The translations under genes and the position numbers were made by a program. DNA of 64,000 nucleotides from assembly GCA_016219375.1 (NCBI GenBank), contig JACRNC010000023.1:310001-374000 (forward strand). The letters are read 5' to 3'. How positions within the stretch are numbered: position 1 is the first letter of the stretch; the number at the start of each line of letters is the position of its first letter. Positions 17,278-30,054 of the stretch are shown piece by piece. The DNA is from Burkholderiales bacterium (GTDB taxonomy: Bacteria > Pseudomonadota > Gammaproteobacteria > Burkholderiales > Burkholderiaceae_C). Below the pieces are notes generated by a model. The model made no database searches, was not told where the DNA came from, and was given only the letters and a program-made list of their open reading frames with translations.

Positions 17278-17754
17278 GTGGACCAGCAGCATCACCCCCG
17301 CAGCATGGGCGTCTTCAAGCCGACGGGCCACGTCGTCATGGTGCTGCCTTCAGCCGAGGATGCCGATGATTTGGTGGACGACCTGGTGCACCACCGCCTG
17401 GCGGGCGAAGAAGTCACCCGCTACGACTCGCAGCAGATGCAGGCACAGGCGGCCATCGACATGCAGGCGGCCAGCCCTCTGGCCCACTTCGGTCAGGAGC
17501 TCAACCTGCTCAAGACCTATGCCCAATTGGCGGAGCAGGGCGCGCACTTCATCATGGTGCGAGCTCCCAAGGATGAAGACGCCCGCCGCGTGGCCGACCT
17601 TGCCGTGCGCCACAACGCCTTGCGCGCCACGCATTACGGGCGGCTGATCATCGAGGAGCTGATCGAGCCCGGTAGCGAGAAGCGCCAGGTGTTCGAGTCG
17701 CCGGCGCGCGGGCTGGACGCGCAGACGCCCAGCGGGCGCGAGCAGAGTCGCTGA
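17278..17754 (+). CDS. Conserved-looking small soluble protein, function unknown
   Basis: A 158-residue protein with a GTG start directly after a strong AAGGAGG. No signal peptide or membrane helix. The pattern beta (HVVMVLPS) - helix (EDADDLVDDLVHHRL) - beta, followed by FIMVRAPKDEDARRVADLA, suggests a small alpha/beta, ferredoxin-like fold. I do not recognise the family. It lies between the Nif3 gene and the end of the leftward his operon, where the gene order departs from the usual one. High-GC third codon positions support it being real. Confidence 0.65.
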   Translation: MDQQHHPRSMGVFKPTGHVVMVLPSAEDADDLVDDLVHHRLAGEEVTRYDSQQMQAQAAIDMQAASPLAHFGQELNLLKTYAQLAEQGAHFIMVRAPKDEDARRVADLAVRHNALRATHYGRLIIEELIEPGSEKRQVFESPARGLDAQTPSGREQSR

Positions 17755-17763
17755 AGCTCTGCC

Positions 17764-18537
17764 TCAGATGCGCACGGCCACGCCGCGCGCGGCCATCAAT
17801 GCCTTGGCCTCGCCCACCGTGTGCTGGCCGTAGTGGAAGATGCTGGCGGCCAGCACGGCGTCGGCATGGCCCTGCTGGATGCCGTCCACCAGATGGTCCA
17901 GGTTGCCCACGCCGCCTGAGGCGATCACCGGCACCGGCACCGCGTCGCTGACCGCGCGGGTGAGCGCCAGGTCGAAGCCCGACTTCGTGCCGTCGCGGTC
18001 CATGCTGGTCAGCAGGATCTCGCCCGCGCCGAGCGCGGCCATGCGCTGCGCCCATTCCACCGCGTCCAGCCCGGCGTTCTTGCGCCCGCCGTGGGTGTAG
18101 ACGTCCCAGCCCGCCGGCTGATCGGCCGTGGCCTCACGGCGCTTGGCGTCGATGGCCACCACGATGCATTGCGAGCCGTATTTGTCCGCCGCATCGCGGA
18201 TGACCTGCGGGTTGGCCACGGCGGCCGAGTTGAAGCTCACCTTGTCGGCGCCGGCATTGAGCAGCCGCCGCACGTCGTCCACCGTGCGCACGCCGCCGCC
18301 CACGGTCAGCGGGATGAAGACCTGGCTGGCCACGGCCTCGATCATGTGCAGGATCAGGTCGCGGCCGTCGCTGGTGGCGGTGATGTCTAGGAAGGTCAGC
18401 TCGTCCGCGCCCTGCTCGTTGTAGCGCGCGGCGATCTCCACCGGGTCGCCGGCATCGCGCAGCTCGACGAAGTTGACGCCCTTGACGACGCGGCCGCCGG
18501 TGACGTCCAGGCAGGGGATGATGCGTTTGGCGAGCAT
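17764..18537 (-). CDS. hisF: Imidazole glycerol phosphate synthase, cyclase subunit
   Basis: A 257-residue TIM barrel forming imidazole glycerol phosphate and AICAR with ammonia from HisH. It starts [20 protein letters not shown] with the catalytic Asp in [20 protein letters not shown] and [13 protein letters not shown] carry the phosphate-binding turns. The ATG at 18537 was chosen; an upstream in-frame ATG would run into hisA. It is the last gene of the leftward his run; hisI, normally next, is at 10314 on the other strand. Confidence 0.96.
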   Translation of the reverse strand: MLAKRIIPCLDVTGGRVVKGVNFVELRDAGDPVEIAARYNEQGADELTFLDITATSDGRDLILHMIEAVASQVFIPLTVGGGVRTVDDVRRLLNAGADKVSFNSAAVANPQVIRDAADKYGSQCIVVAIDAKRREATADQPAGWDVYTHGGRKNAGLDAVEWAQRMAALGAGEILLTSMDRDGTKSGFDLALTRAVSDAVPVPVIASGGVGNLDHLVDGIQQGHADAVLAASIFHYGQHTVGEAKALMAARGVAVRI

Positions 18538-18553
18538 GCTGGGGCGCCCGTGC

Positions 18554-19297
18554 TCAGGCGCCGGCCAGCTCGTCGGCGCGCTTGAGCGCGGCCGCAAAGT
18601 CCAGGTCGCCGCTGTAGATCGCCCGCCCGCAGATCACGCCCTGCACGCCTTCGGACTCCACGGCGCAGAGCTTGTCGATGTCGTCGATGTTGGACAGGCC
18701 GCCCGAGGCGATCACCGGGATGGTCAGCGCCTGGGCCAGCTTGACCGTCGCGTCGATGTTGATGCCGGTGAGCATGCCGTCGCGGCCGATGTCGGTGTAG
18801 ATCACGCTCTCCACACCGTAGTCCTCGAACTTCTTGGCCAGGTCCACCACCTCGTGGCCGGTGAGCTTGCTCCAGCCGTCGGTGGCCACCTTGCCGTCCT
18901 TGGCATCCAGGCCGACGATGATGTGGCCGCCGAACGCGCTGCAGGCGTCCTTGAGGAAGCCCGGGCTCTTGACCGCGGCGGTGCCGATGATGATGTAGCT
19001 CAGGCCGCCATCCAGGTAGCGCTCGATGGTGTCCAGGTCGCGGATGCCGCCGCCCAGCTGCACCGGGATCTCCTCGCCCACCTCGCGGATGATGGACTTG
19101 ATGGCGGCCTCGTTGACCGGCTTGCCGGCGAATGCGCCGTTCAGGTCCACCAGATGCAGCCGGCGGGCGCCTGCGTCCACCCAGCGCCGGGCCATGGCGG
19201 CCGGGTCTTCGCTGAAGGTGGTGGAGTCATTCATGTCGCCCTGGCGCAGGCGCACGCATTGACCGTCCTTGAGGTCGATGGCCGGGATCAGCAGCAT
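18554..19297 (-). CDS. hisA: Phosphoribosylformimino-5-aminoimidazole carboxamide ribotide isomerase
   Basis: A 247-residue TIM-barrel isomerase for the fourth step of histidine synthesis. Visible are [20 protein letters not shown] with the catalytic Asp, [29 protein letters not shown] with the second Asp, and [13 protein letters not shown]. It is 16 bp from hisF and 138 bp from hisH; that longer gap is unusual within the run and shows no convincing promoter or gene. Confidence 0.96.
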   Translation of the reverse strand: MLLIPAIDLKDGQCVRLRQGDMNDSTTFSEDPAAMARRWVDAGARRLHLVDLNGAFAGKPVNEAAIKSIIREVGEEIPVQLGGGIRDLDTIERYLDGGLSYIIIGTAAVKSPGFLKDACSAFGGHIIVGLDAKDGKVATDGWSKLTGHEVVDLAKKFEDYGVESVIYTDIGRDGMLTGINIDATVKLAQALTIPVIASGGLSNIDDIDKLCAVESEGVQGVICGRAIYSGDLDFAAALKRADELAGA

Positions 19298-19435
19298 GAT
19301 CGGTGGAGTGGGGGTGATGGAAGTCGCGCCTTATCCGCCGACCGCCGGATGGCGGGATGCGGGGCGCGAGGTGATTGGCGGATCGAGGACGTGCAGGACC
19401 GTTGGGGAGGTCGGGCGCGGGTTCGACGGAGGGCG

Positions 19436-20104
19436 TCAGGGCCGCCAGGCCAGGAAGTTCCGATACAGCGCCAGACCGTAGCGCGCGCTTTTCTCGGGGT
19501 GGAACTGGGTGGCAAAAATATTATCCCGCGCCACTGCACAGGTAAAGCGCAGGCCATATTCCGTGGTCCCGGCCGCATGCGCGGGGTCGTCGGGGCAGGC
19601 GTAGTAGCTGTGCACGAAGTAGAAATGCGTGCCGTCCGGGATGCCGGCCCACATCGCGTGCACGCCGTCGGCCGAGGGCGATTGCTCCACACGGTTCCAG
19701 CCCATCTGCGGCACCTTGTAGCGCGAGCCGTCGGGTTGGGTCTGGCCGTCGAGCTGGAAGCGCACGACGCGGCCGGGGATCAGCCCGAGTGAGGGCGTGT
19801 CCTGCTCTTCGCTGTGGTCCAGCAGCATCTGCATGCCCACGCACACGCCCATCAGCGGCTTGTTGCGCGCGGCATCGAGCACGGCCTGCAGCAGCTCGCC
19901 GCCGTGGGCCTCGCGCAGCTCGCGCATGCAGTCGCGCATGGCGCCCTGGCCGGGCAGGACCACGCGCTCGGCGGCGCGCACGGCCTGCGGGTCGGCCGTG
20001 ACCACGACCTCGACATCGTGCTCCTGCGCGGCATGGATCACGGCCTGCGACACCGAGCGCAGGTTGCCCATGCCGTAGTCGATGACGGCGACGGTGCGTT
20101 TCAT
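19436..20104 (-). CDS. hisH: Imidazole glycerol phosphate synthase, glutaminase subunit
   Basis: A 222-residue class I glutamine amidotransferase. The triad is visible as Cys in GVCVGMQML and His and Glu in QFHPEKS. The N-terminus [14 protein letters not shown] is family typical. It supplies ammonia to HisF. It begins 1 bp after the hisB stop. Confidence 0.96.
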   Translation of the reverse strand: MKRTVAVIDYGMGNLRSVSQAVIHAAQEHDVEVVVTADPQAVRAAERVVLPGQGAMRDCMRELREAHGGELLQAVLDAARNKPLMGVCVGMQMLLDHSEEQDTPSLGLIPGRVVRFQLDGQTQPDGSRYKVPQMGWNRVEQSPSADGVHAMWAGIPDGTHFYFVHSYYACPDDPAHAAGTTEYGLRFTCAVARDNIFATQFHPEKSARYGLALYRNFLAWRP

Positions 20105-20105
20105 G

Positions 20106-20693
20106 TCAGAGGCAGCCCTTGGTGGACGGGATCACGCCGGCTGCGCGCGGGTCCAGCTCCAGCGCCATGCGCAGCGCGCGGGCAAACGCCTTGAAGATGG
20201 TCTCGCACTGGTGGTGGGCATTCATGCCCTTGAGGTTGTCGATGTGCAGCGTGACCTGGGCATGGTTGACGAAGCCCTGGAAAAACTCGAAGGCCAGCTG
20301 CGTGTCGAAGCCGCCGATGCTGCCCGCGGTGAAGCGCACGTCCATGTGCAGCCCCGGGCGGCCGGAGAAGTCCACCACCACGCGCGACAAGGCCTCGTCC
20401 AGCGGCACATAGGCATGGCCGTAGCGTCGGATGCCCTTCTTGTCGCCCACGGCCTGGGCAAAGGCCTGGCCCAGCGTGATGCCCACGTCCTCCACCGTGT
20501 GGTGGCCGTCGATGTGCAGGTCGCCCTCGCACTGCACCACCAGGTCGATCAGCCCGTGGCGGGCGATCTGGTCGAGCATGTGGTCGAAGAAGCCGATGCC
20601 GGTGACCAGCTTGGCGCTGCCGGTGCCGTCGAGGTTGACCGATGCGGTGATGCGGGTCTCGGCGGTGTGGCGGGAGACGGTGGCGGTGCGCAT
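20106..20693 (-). CDS. hisB: Imidazoleglycerol-phosphate dehydratase
   Basis: A 195-residue manganese enzyme for the sixth step. Metal-binding motifs are [30 protein letters not shown] and [18 protein letters not shown]. It is the monofunctional dehydratase; there is no N-terminal phosphatase domain, so histidinol-phosphate phosphatase must be encoded elsewhere. The ATG at 20693 gives the normal N-terminus; the longer open frame upstream is antisense-type extension through hisC. Confidence 0.96.
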   Translation of the reverse strand: MRTATVSRHTAETRITASVNLDGTGSAKLVTGIGFFDHMLDQIARHGLIDLVVQCEGDLHIDGHHTVEDVGITLGQAFAQAVGDKKGIRRYGHAYVPLDEALSRVVVDFSGRPGLHMDVRFTAGSIGGFDTQLAFEFFQGFVNHAQVTLHIDNLKGMNAHHQCETIFKAFARALRMALELDPRAAGVIPSTKGCL

Positions 20694-20727
20694 GGGGCGG
20701 AGGTCCGTTGGCAGGAGAGGGTAGGGG

Positions 20728-21798
20728 TCAGCGGGCGAGCACGGTGTCGAGCGCGGCCAGCAGGGCGTCGGTCTGCTCTTCCGTGCCGACGCTGATGCGC
20801 AGGAAGGCCGCGATGCGCTCGGGCCGGCGGAAGTGCCGCACCAGCACGCGCTGCTCGCGCAGGCCCGCGGCCAGCTCGGCGCCGTCATGGCCCGGATGGC
20901 GGGCGAAGACGAAGTTGGCGGCAGACGGCAGCACCTCGAAGCCGCGATCGCGCAAGGCCGCGGCCATGCGCTCGCGCGTGGCGATGGTGCGCCGGCAGGT
21001 GTCCTCGAACCAGGCCACGTCGTCCATCGCCGCCACGCCGCCGGCAATCGCCAGGCGGTCCAGCGGGTAGGAGTTGAAGCTGTCCTTCACCCGCACCAGG
21101 GCCTCGATCAGATCCGGATGGCCCAGCGCATAGCCCACGCGCAGGCCGGCCAGCGCGCGCGACTTGGACAGCGTGTGCACGACCAGCAGCTGCGGGAACT
21201 CGTCCACCAGTCTGGCAGCCGACTCGGCGCCGAAGTCGACATAGGCTTCATCGACCACGACCACCGACTCCCGGTTGCCCTGCAGCAGCCGGCGCACCTC
21301 CGACAAGGGCAGGGCCATGCCGGTGGGCGCGTTGGGGTTGGGGAAGATGATGCCGCCGTTGGCCGGTGCGGCCAGGTAGTCGTCCACACGGATGGCGAAC
21401 TGCTCGTCCAGCGGGATCTCGCGCGTGGTGATGCCGTAGAGCCGGGCGTAGACCGGATAGAAGCTGTAGGAGATGTCCGGGTGCAGCAGCGGCGCCTCGT
21501 GGCGCAGCAATGCCATGAAGACATGGGCCAGCACCTCGTCCGACCCGTTGCCGACGAACACCTGCTCGGCCTTCAGGCCGTGGTGGCGGGCAATGGCCTC
21601 GCGCAGGGCGGTGGCCTGCGGGTCGGGGTAGAGGCGCAGCGCCTCGCCGGTCTGCTCGGCAATGGCCTGCAGCACCCGCGGGCTGGGCGGGTAAGGGCAT
21701 TCGTTGGTGTTGAGCTTGACCAGCCCGGCGATCTTCGGCTGCTCGCCCGGCACATAGGGCGTGAGCTGGTGGACGATGTCGCTCCAGTAGCGGCTCAT
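20728..21798 (-). CDS. hisC: Histidinol-phosphate aminotransferase
   Basis: A 356-residue PLP-dependent fold-type I aminotransferase for the seventh step. Visible are [48 protein letters not shown] and the PLP-binding lysine in [17 protein letters not shown]. The start overlaps the hisD stop by 4 bp. Specificity is inferred from the operon. Confidence 0.95.
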   Translation of the reverse strand: MSRYWSDIVHQLTPYVPGEQPKIAGLVKLNTNECPYPPSPRVLQAIAEQTGEALRLYPDPQATALREAIARHHGLKAEQVFVGNGSDEVLAHVFMALLRHEAPLLHPDISYSFYPVYARLYGITTREIPLDEQFAIRVDDYLAAPANGGIIFPNPNAPTGMALPLSEVRRLLQGNRESVVVVDEAYVDFGAESAARLVDEFPQLLVVHTLSKSRALAGLRVGYALGHPDLIEALVRVKDSFNSYPLDRLAIAGGVAAMDDVAWFEDTCRRTIATRERMAAALRDRGFEVLPSAANFVFARHPGHDGAELAAGLREQRVLVRHFRRPERIAAFLRISVGTEEQTDALLAALDTVLAR

Positions 21799-23108
21799 GA
21801 TTTCAACCTCAACTCGGCCGCCTGCGCATGCGCCTGCAGGCCTTCGCCATAGGCCAGGTCGGCGGCGATGCGGCCCAGGGTCTGGGCGCCGGCCTCGCTG
21901 ACCTCGATCAGGCTGGAGCGCTTCTGGAAGTCGTAGACGCCCAGCGGCGACGAGAAGCGCGCGGTGCCCGAGGTGGGCAGCACGTGGTTGGGGCCGGCGC
22001 AGTAGTCGCCCAGGCTTTCGCTGGTGTAGGCCCCCAGGAAGATGGCGCCGGCGTGGCGCAGCAGCGGCTCCCAGCGGTGAGGGTCGCGGCTGGAGACCTC
22101 CAGGTGCTCGGGTGCGATGCGGTTGCTGATGGCGCAGGTTTCTTCCATCGAGCGCGTGTGGATCAGCGCGCCGCGGCCCTGCAGCGAGGCGCGGATGATG
22201 TCGCGCCGCGGCATGCCGGGCAGCAGGCGGTCGATGGCCGCCTGCACCTGCTCGATGTAGGCCGCATCGGGGCACAGCAGGATGCTCTGTGCCAGCTCGT
22301 CATGCTCGGCCTGGCTGAAGAGGTCCATCGCCACCCAGTCGGCCGGCGTGCTGCCGTCGGCCAGCACCAGGATCTCGCTGGGGCCGGCGATCATGTCGAT
22401 GCCCACGGTGCCGAAGACATGCTTCTTGGCGCTGGCCACGTAGGCATTGCCCGGGCCGGTGATCTTGTCCACCTTGGGTACCGCTGCGGTGCCATAGGCC
22501 AGCGCAGCCACCGCCTGCGCGCCGCCGATGGTGAAGGCGCGGTCCACGCCGGCCACGGCGGCGGCGGCCAGCACCAGCGGGTTGCGCACGCCACCGGGCG
22601 TGGGCACCACCATGACGATCTCGCCCACGCCGGCCACCTTGGCCGGGATGGCGTTCATCAGCACGGACGACGGATAGGCCGCCTTGCCGCCGGGCACGTA
22701 GATGCCCACGCGGTCCAGCGGCGTGACCTTCTGGCCCAGCAGCGTGCCGTCCTCGTCGCGGTAGCTCCAGCTCTGGCCGCAGGCTTGCAGCTGCCGCTCG
22801 TGATAGGCGCGCACGCGGCGGGCGGCCGCCTCCAGGGCCTGGCGCTGCGCGGCCGGGATCTGGGCCAGCGCCGCCTCCAGGTCGTTGGGCTTGAGTTCCA
22901 GGTCGCTCGCCGACGCGGCGTCGATCTGGTCGAAGCGCGCTGTGTACTCCAGCACCGCCGCGTCGCCGCGCTGCTGCACGTCGGCGAGGATCGCCTTGAC
23001 GCGCTGCTCGATGGCGTCGTCCGTCTCGGCCGACCAGTGCAGCACCTGCTGGAAGGCGGCGTCGAAGTCCGGCTGGGTGGTCGACAGGCGGCGGATGGCA
23101 ACGGACAT
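21795..23108 (-). CDS. hisD: Histidinol dehydrogenase
   Basis: A 437-residue zinc enzyme for the last two steps. Motifs include [51 protein letters not shown] and the C-terminal [18 protein letters not shown]. The ATG at 23108 was chosen because the upstream extension overlaps hisG. It is 5 bp from the hisG stop. Confidence 0.96.
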   Translation of the reverse strand: MSVAIRRLSTTQPDFDAAFQQVLHWSAETDDAIEQRVKAILADVQQRGDAAVLEYTARFDQIDAASASDLELKPNDLEAALAQIPAAQRQALEAAARRVRAYHERQLQACGQSWSYRDEDGTLLGQKVTPLDRVGIYVPGGKAAYPSSVLMNAIPAKVAGVGEIVMVVPTPGGVRNPLVLAAAAVAGVDRAFTIGGAQAVAALAYGTAAVPKVDKITGPGNAYVASAKKHVFGTVGIDMIAGPSEILVLADGSTPADWVAMDLFSQAEHDELAQSILLCPDAAYIEQVQAAIDRLLPGMPRRDIIRASLQGRGALIHTRSMEETCAISNRIAPEHLEVSSRDPHRWEPLLRHAGAIFLGAYTSESLGDYCAGPNHVLPTSGTARFSSPLGVYDFQKRSSLIEVSEAGAQTLGRIAADLAYGEGLQAHAQAAELRLKS

Positions 23109-23113
23109 GGCGG

Positions 23114-25420
<2,307 letters not shown>

Positions 25421-25442
25421 GGGCGGGATGATAGCGGGACGC

Positions 25443-26243
25443 TCAGCTGCGCAGCTTGTAGCCGGACTTCAGCAGCGCCAGTGCGATGGCCGAGACGGCC
25501 ACGAATGCCGTGCCGACCACGCCCAGGCTGAGCCAGGGCGACACGTCGCTGATGCCGAAGAAGCCGTGGCGGAAGCCGTCCACCAGATAGAAGAAGGGGT
25601 TGAAGTGCGAAGCCGCCTGCCAGAAGGGCGGCAGCGAGTGCACGGAATAGAACACGCCCGCCAGGAAGGTCATGGGCACGATGAGGAAGTTCTGGAAGGC
25701 GGCGAGCTGGTCGAACTTCTCCGCCCACAGCCCGGCGATCAGCCCCAGCGTGCCCAGCAGCGCGCCGCCCAGCAGCGCGAAGGCGAGGATCCACAGCGGC
25801 TGCTGCAGCGAGGGCGCGGCGAACCACGACGTGACGACGAGCACGCCCAGCCCCACGGCCAGGCCGCGCACGACCGAGGCGCCGACATAGGCCAGATACC
25901 AGGCCCAGTGCGACAGTGGCGTGAGCAGCAGGAAGACGATGTTGCCGGTGATCTTGGACTGGATCAGCGACGAGGAGCTGTTGGCGAACGCGTTCTGCAG
26001 CACGCTCATCATCACCAGGCCGGGGATGAGGAAGGTGGTGTAGCCGATGCGGTCGTAGACCTTGACATGGTCCTGCAGCACATGGCCGAAGATCAGCAGG
26101 TAGAGCAGGGCGGTCAGCACCGGCGCGGCGATGGTCTGGAAGGCCACCTTCCAGAAGCGCAGGATCTCCTTGCGCAGCAGCGGCAGCGTGCCGTCGAAGG
26201 GCTGCGGGCGGGCCAGGGGCACGTGGGGCACGGACGGGTTCAT
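25443..26243 (-). CDS. ABC-2 type transporter permease
   Basis: A 266-residue inner-membrane protein with six hydrophobic segments (for example IAAPVLTALLYLLIFGHVLQ and FLIVPMTFLAGVFYSVHSLPPFW, the ABC-2 signature region). It is YadH-like. Its start overlaps the ATPase stop by 4 bp. Substrate unknown; the location next to ibaG-murA is widespread in Burkholderiales. Confidence 0.9.
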   Translation of the reverse strand: MNPSVPHVPLARPQPFDGTLPLLRKEILRFWKVAFQTIAAPVLTALLYLLIFGHVLQDHVKVYDRIGYTTFLIPGLVMMSVLQNAFANSSSSLIQSKITGNIVFLLLTPLSHWAWYLAYVGASVVRGLAVGLGVLVVTSWFAAPSLQQPLWILAFALLGGALLGTLGLIAGLWAEKFDQLAAFQNFLIVPMTFLAGVFYSVHSLPPFWQAASHFNPFFYLVDGFRHGFFGISDVSPWLSLGVVGTAFVAVSAIALALLKSGYKLRS

Positions 26244-27172
26244 GGCTGCACTCCCACGGCGGCCGGGCGGGTGTCGCCCTGCATGATGGTCAGGAAGACG
26301 TCCTCCAGGTCGGCGCGGCCGATCTCCAGGTCCTCGGGCGCGCAGCCGGCTTCGCGCAGGCGGGCGAGCACCGCCTCGACCTGCTGCGCATCGCGCGCCG
26401 GGATCTGCACGATGCGGCCGGTCACGCGCGCCTGCGCGGCCAGGTCGGCGGGCAGCTCACGGTCGAGCTTGAAGCGCAGCATGGTGTGCGCCGCGCCGGA
26501 CAGCAGGGCGGACGTGCGGTCCAGCGCGACGATGCGGCCCTGCTTGAGCATGGCGATGCGCTGGCACAGGGCCTCGGCCTCTTCCAGGTAGTGCGTGGTC
26601 AGCAGCACGGTGTGGCCCTGGCGGTTGAGCCGGCTGATGAACTGCCACAGGGTCTGGCGCAGCTCCACGTCCACGCCGGCGGTGGGCTCGTCCAGCACGA
26701 TGACCGGCGGACGGTGCACCAGGGCCTGGGCCACCAGCACGCGGCGCTTCATGCCGCCGGAGAGCTGGCGCATGTTGAGCTCGCCCTTGTCGGCCAGGCC
26801 CAGGCTGGCGAGCAGCTCGTCGATCCAGTCGTCGTTGCGCGGCAGGCCGAAGTAGCCGCTCTGGATGCGCAGGGTCTCGCGCACCGAGAAGAAGGGGTCG
26901 AAGACCAGCTCCTGCGGCACGATGCCGAGCTGGCGTCGCGCCTGGGCGTATTGCGTGACGACGTCGTAGCCGCCGACCTGCACGCTGCCGCTGCTGGCGC
27001 GGCCCAGGCCGGCCAGGATGCTGATCAGCGTGGTCTTGCCCGCGCCGTTGGGGCCGAGCAGGCCGAAGAACTCGCCGGGCTGGATGTCGAAGCTGACATC
27101 GTCCAGCGCCGTGAAGCTGCCGCGCGGGCCGCTGTAGCGCTTGGTGACGTGGGAGAAGGAGACGACGGTCAT
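26240..27172 (-). CDS. ABC transporter ATP-binding protein
   Basis: A 310-residue ATPase partner of the adjacent ABC-2 permease (YadG-like). Walker A is GPNGAGKTT, the signature is LSGGMKRRV, Walker B is VIVLDEPTAGVD and the switch histidine is in LLTTHYLEEAE. A roughly 70-residue C-terminal extension is typical of export-type DrrA-like ATPases. The ATG at 27172 was chosen; the upstream extension is proline/alanine-rich shadow sequence. Confidence 0.93.
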   Translation of the reverse strand: MTVVSFSHVTKRYSGPRGSFTALDDVSFDIQPGEFFGLLGPNGAGKTTLISILAGLGRASSGSVQVGGYDVVTQYAQARRQLGIVPQELVFDPFFSVRETLRIQSGYFGLPRNDDWIDELLASLGLADKGELNMRQLSGGMKRRVLVAQALVHRPPVIVLDEPTAGVDVELRQTLWQFISRLNRQGHTVLLTTHYLEEAEALCQRIAMLKQGRIVALDRTSALLSGAAHTMLRFKLDRELPADLAAQARVTGRIVQIPARDAQQVEAVLARLREAGCAPEDLEIGRADLEDVFLTIMQGDTRPAAVGVQP

Positions 27173-27383
27173 GCGGGCGGCCGCGTGCTGACGGCGCGGC
27201 GCAGGAGGAGGGCGGGATTGTAGGAAGCGCGGCCCGGGGCTGCCCGCGCGCGCGGCGGTGGCCCGATGCGGGGCTCGGCTTCCCCGGTCTGCGGGGGCGG
27301 CCGGCTGGCCCGCTGGAGCACCGCAAGCCCACGGGTAACATCCTTGCCGCCCGATACATCCCATCCCCAACGGAGACCGCACC

Positions 27384-27644
27384 ATGTCCGATCTGAAAGC
27401 CCGCTTCGAACAAGCCGTGGCCGAGTCCAAGCAGCTGCCCGCCAAGCCGGACAACATGACGCTGCTGAAGATCTACTCGCTGTTCAAGCAGGCCACGGTG
27501 GGCGACGTGCAGGGCGACCGTCCGGGCATGACGGACTTCGTTAACCGCGCCAAGTGGGATGCCTGGAAGGACCTCAAGGGCAAGAGCAGCGAAGAGGCGA
27601 TGCAGAGCTACATCGACCTGATCGAGTCGCTGAAGAACAAGTAA
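27384..27644 (+). CDS. Acyl-CoA-binding protein
   Basis: An 86-residue four-helix protein that binds long-chain acyl-CoA esters in the cytoplasm. Family core motifs are LLKIYSLFKQATVGD, NRAKWDAWKDLKGKSSEEAM and SYIDLIESL. It is monocistronic, preceded by GGAGACC and followed by a hairpin terminator at 27685. ACBPs occur in a subset of beta-proteobacteria. Confidence 0.94.
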   Translation: MSDLKARFEQAVAESKQLPAKPDNMTLLKIYSLFKQATVGDVQGDRPGMTDFVNRAKWDAWKDLKGKSSEEAMQSYIDLIESLKNK

Positions 27645-27684
27645 GGCGACCGGCGGGCTCAAAGTGCCCGCCCCGCCGCTGCCT

Positions 27685-27709
27685 GACGCCCTGCCCCGCG
27701 CAGGGCGTC
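27685..27709 (+). terminator. Hairpin terminator after the acyl-CoA-binding protein gene
   Basis: GACGCCCTG (27685-27693) pairs perfectly with CAGGGCGTC (27701-27709), loop of 7 nt, followed by GTCGTTTGTGG, a weak T-rich run. It lies 41 bp after the stop. Confidence 0.6.
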
Positions 27710-27824
27710 GTCGTTTGTGGGCCCTTCTTGCAGCCCCATGATGCGGATTGCCGATCAAGAAGCGGAGTGCGGCCGGCCACGCGCCTGCCCAAACTGGCCG
27801 CACTTTTAAACGAAAGGCAAGCCG

Positions 27825-28589
27825 ATGGATGCGTTGCAAGGCAAGGTGGTGATCGTGACCGGGGCCAGCTCCGGGATCGGGCGGGCGATGGCGCGCTGCA
27901 TGGCGCAGCAGGGCGCGGCCGTGGTGGCCGGCGCGCGCCGGCGCGACGAGCTGGAGGCGCTGGTGGTCGAGATCACCGCGGCCGGCGGCCGGGCGGTGGC
28001 GCTGGCCGGTGACGTGCGCGAGGAGGCCTATGCCGAGGCGCTGGTGCAGCTGGCGCTGGCGCGCTTCGGCGGGTTGGATGCGGCGGTCAACAACGCCGGC
28101 AGCCTGGGTGCGCTGGGGCCCTTGCCCGCGCTCGGCCTGGACGATTGGCAGGCGACGCTGCAGACCAACCTCACGTCGGCCTTCCTGGGTGCCAAGCACC
28201 AGATCCCCGCTCTGCTGGCGCGCGGCGGCGGCTCGCTGCTGTTCACGTCGAGCTTCGTGGGCCACACCGTCGGCATGCCGGGCATGGCGGCTTATGCGGC
28301 GTCCAAGGCCGGGATGATCGGCCTGGCGACCTCGCTGGCCGCCGAGCTCGGCCCGCAAGGCATACGGGTGAACGCGCTGCTGCCGGGCGGCACCGACACT
28401 GGCGCGGGGCGCGAGTTTGCCGACACGCCGGAGAAGCTCGCCTTCGTGCAGGGCCTGCATGCCCTGCGCCGCATCGCCGAGCCGATGGAGATTGCGCGGG
28501 CGGCGGCCTTCCTGGCCAGCGATGCGGCCAGCTTCGTCACCGGCACGGCCATGCGGGTGGACGGCGGCGTGTCGATCTGCCGCACCTGA
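27825..28589 (+). CDS. SDR family oxidoreductase
   Basis: A 254-residue classical short-chain dehydrogenase. Cofactor loop TGASSGIGRAMA, NNAGSLG, and the catalytic Tyr and Lys in YAASKAGMIGLA are present; the serine is in LFTSSFVGH. The C-terminal SFVTGTAMRVDGG is typical. Arg residues after beta-2 (ARRRDEL) suggest NADP(H) preference. Substrate unknown; 20 bp upstream of ada. Confidence 0.9.
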   Translation: MDALQGKVVIVTGASSGIGRAMARCMAQQGAAVVAGARRRDELEALVVEITAAGGRAVALAGDVREEAYAEALVQLALARFGGLDAAVNNAGSLGALGPLPALGLDDWQATLQTNLTSAFLGAKHQIPALLARGGGSLLFTSSFVGHTVGMPGMAAYAASKAGMIGLATSLAAELGPQGIRVNALLPGGTDTGAGREFADTPEKLAFVQGLHALRRIAEPMEIARAAAFLASDAASFVTGTAMRVDGGVSICRT

Positions 28590-28609
28590 CGCAGGGGAGC
28601 ATAGCCAGC

Positions 28610-29737
28610 ATGTCGGTCGTCACGCGCGATGAAGCCGTTGCGGCGCCTGGCGTCGAGCCCGGCGCGAAGCAGGCCGCCAGCGCCGCAGCGGCCGTCACGG
28701 CGGACCCGCGCTGGGCGGCGGTGCAAGCGCGCGATGCGGGGGCGGACGGCCGCTTCGTCTACTCGGTGAGCACCACGGGCGTGTACTGCCGGCCGTCGTG
28801 CCCTTCGCGCCGGGCGCGGCCTGAGCATGTGCGCTTCCATGACACGGTGGCCGATGCGCAGCAGGCGGGCTTTCGCTCCTGCCGCCGCTGCCTGCCTGAC
28901 GGGCCGCCGCGGGCGGAGCTGCAGGCGCAACTGGTGGCGGCGGTGATCCGCCACATCGAGCAGGCCGATGCGCCGCCGTCGCTGGACGACCTGGCGCGGC
29001 AGGCCGGCGTGAGCCCGGGCCATCTCCACCGCATGTTCAAGGCCCAGACGGGGCTGACGCCGAGGGCCTACGCACAGGCGCTGCGCGCGCGGCGCCTGCG
29101 CGAGCAGCTCGATGGCGGCGCCAGTGTGACGGATGCCATCTATGCGGCAGGCTACGGCTCCAACGGCCGCTTCTATGAGGGCGCGGACGCGGTGCTGGGC
29201 ATGACGCCCACCGCCTGGCGCCGGGGCGGGGCCGACGTGGAGATCCGCTTTGCCGTGGGCCAGACCTCGCTGGGCGCGATGCTGGTGGCGCGCAGCCCGC
29301 GCGGCATCTGCGCCATCGCGCTGGGCGATGACCCGGACGCGCTGGTGCGCGAGCTGCAGGACCGCTTCCCGCGGGCGCAGCTGGTCGGCGGCGATGCGCA
29401 GTTCGAGGCGCTGGTGGCGCGCGTGGTCGGCTTGGTGGAGGCGCCGCAGCTGGGCGCCGATCTGCCGCTGGACGTGCGCGGCACGGCCTTCCAGCAGCGG
29501 GTGTGGCAGGCGCTGCGCGAGATCCCGCCGGGGCAGACACTGAGCTACACCGAGCTGGCCCAGCGCATAGGGCTGCCGCAGGCGGTGCGAGCGGTGGCGC
29601 AGGCCTGCGCTTCCAACGTGCTGGCCGTGGCCATCCCCTGCCACCGCGTGGTGAGGCAGGACGGCGCGCTGTCGGGCTACCGCTGGGGCGTGGAGCGCAA
29701 GCGGGAGCTGCTGCGGCGGGAGTCGGAGCCGGGCTGA
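28610..29737 (+). CDS. ada: Bifunctional Ada: methyl-phosphotriester sensor, AraC-type regulator and O6-methylguanine-DNA methyltransferase
   Basis: A 375-residue protein with the full Ada architecture. The N-terminal zinc domain has four cysteines (VYCRPSC and RSCRRC); the first receives the methyl group from DNA phosphotriesters. An AraC-type helix-turn-helix follows (LDDLARQAGVSPGHLHRMFKA). The C-terminal methyltransferase carries the acceptor cysteine in AIPCHRVVR. It repairs alkylation damage and activates its own regulon once methylated. The ATG at 28610 is preceded by AGGGGAG. An Ada box upstream was not recognised. Confidence 0.94.
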   Translation: MSVVTRDEAVAAPGVEPGAKQAASAAAAVTADPRWAAVQARDAGADGRFVYSVSTTGVYCRPSCPSRRARPEHVRFHDTVADAQQAGFRSCRRCLPDGPPRAELQAQLVAAVIRHIEQADAPPSLDDLARQAGVSPGHLHRMFKAQTGLTPRAYAQALRARRLREQLDGGASVTDAIYAAGYGSNGRFYEGADAVLGMTPTAWRRGGADVEIRFAVGQTSLGAMLVARSPRGICAIALGDDPDALVRELQDRFPRAQLVGGDAQFEALVARVVGLVEAPQLGADLPLDVRGTAFQQRVWQALREIPPGQTLSYTELAQRIGLPQAVRAVAQACASNVLAVAIPCHRVVRQDGALSGYRWGVERKRELLRRESEPG

Positions 29738-30054
29738 GCTGGCGAAGGGCCCGTTCGTGCTCGGCTCCGCATGCGCGTCGGAGGTCAGCCGGTTGGGCCG
29801 GCGGGGCTGCTGGCTCTGGCGGTGCGGGGGCACGCGTTGGCTCGCTCAGCTCGATCACCGGGGGCCATCGCGGGCGGCATGTCCGCGGTGCGCCGTGCGC
29901 CGTGTGCCGTGTGCGGGGGGGGGGCGGGTAACATGGTCCGCTCCATCCTCGGCCCTCGCATGGCCTGCACCATGCGCCCGGCTGGCGCCAGCGCCTTCAG
30001 CGGCGTGCACGCCTGCAGGCACCGTGCGAGCGGCCTCGACCCCTGGTGCCGACC
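29738..30054 (+). other. 317-bp gap between ada and the M20 peptidase gene, with a G10 tract
   Basis: No gene is supported here. A run of ten G is at 29915-29924, preceded by short repeats of GCCGTGTGCC type. The GTAACAT just after the G tract could act as a -10 element, but no clear -35 is visible. Confidence 0.4.

Noticed and set aside
19298-19435. Possible tRNA in the hisA-hisH gap (GGTTCGAC T-loop-like sequence)
   Set aside because: No acceptor stem, anticodon arm or CCA end can be folded around it.
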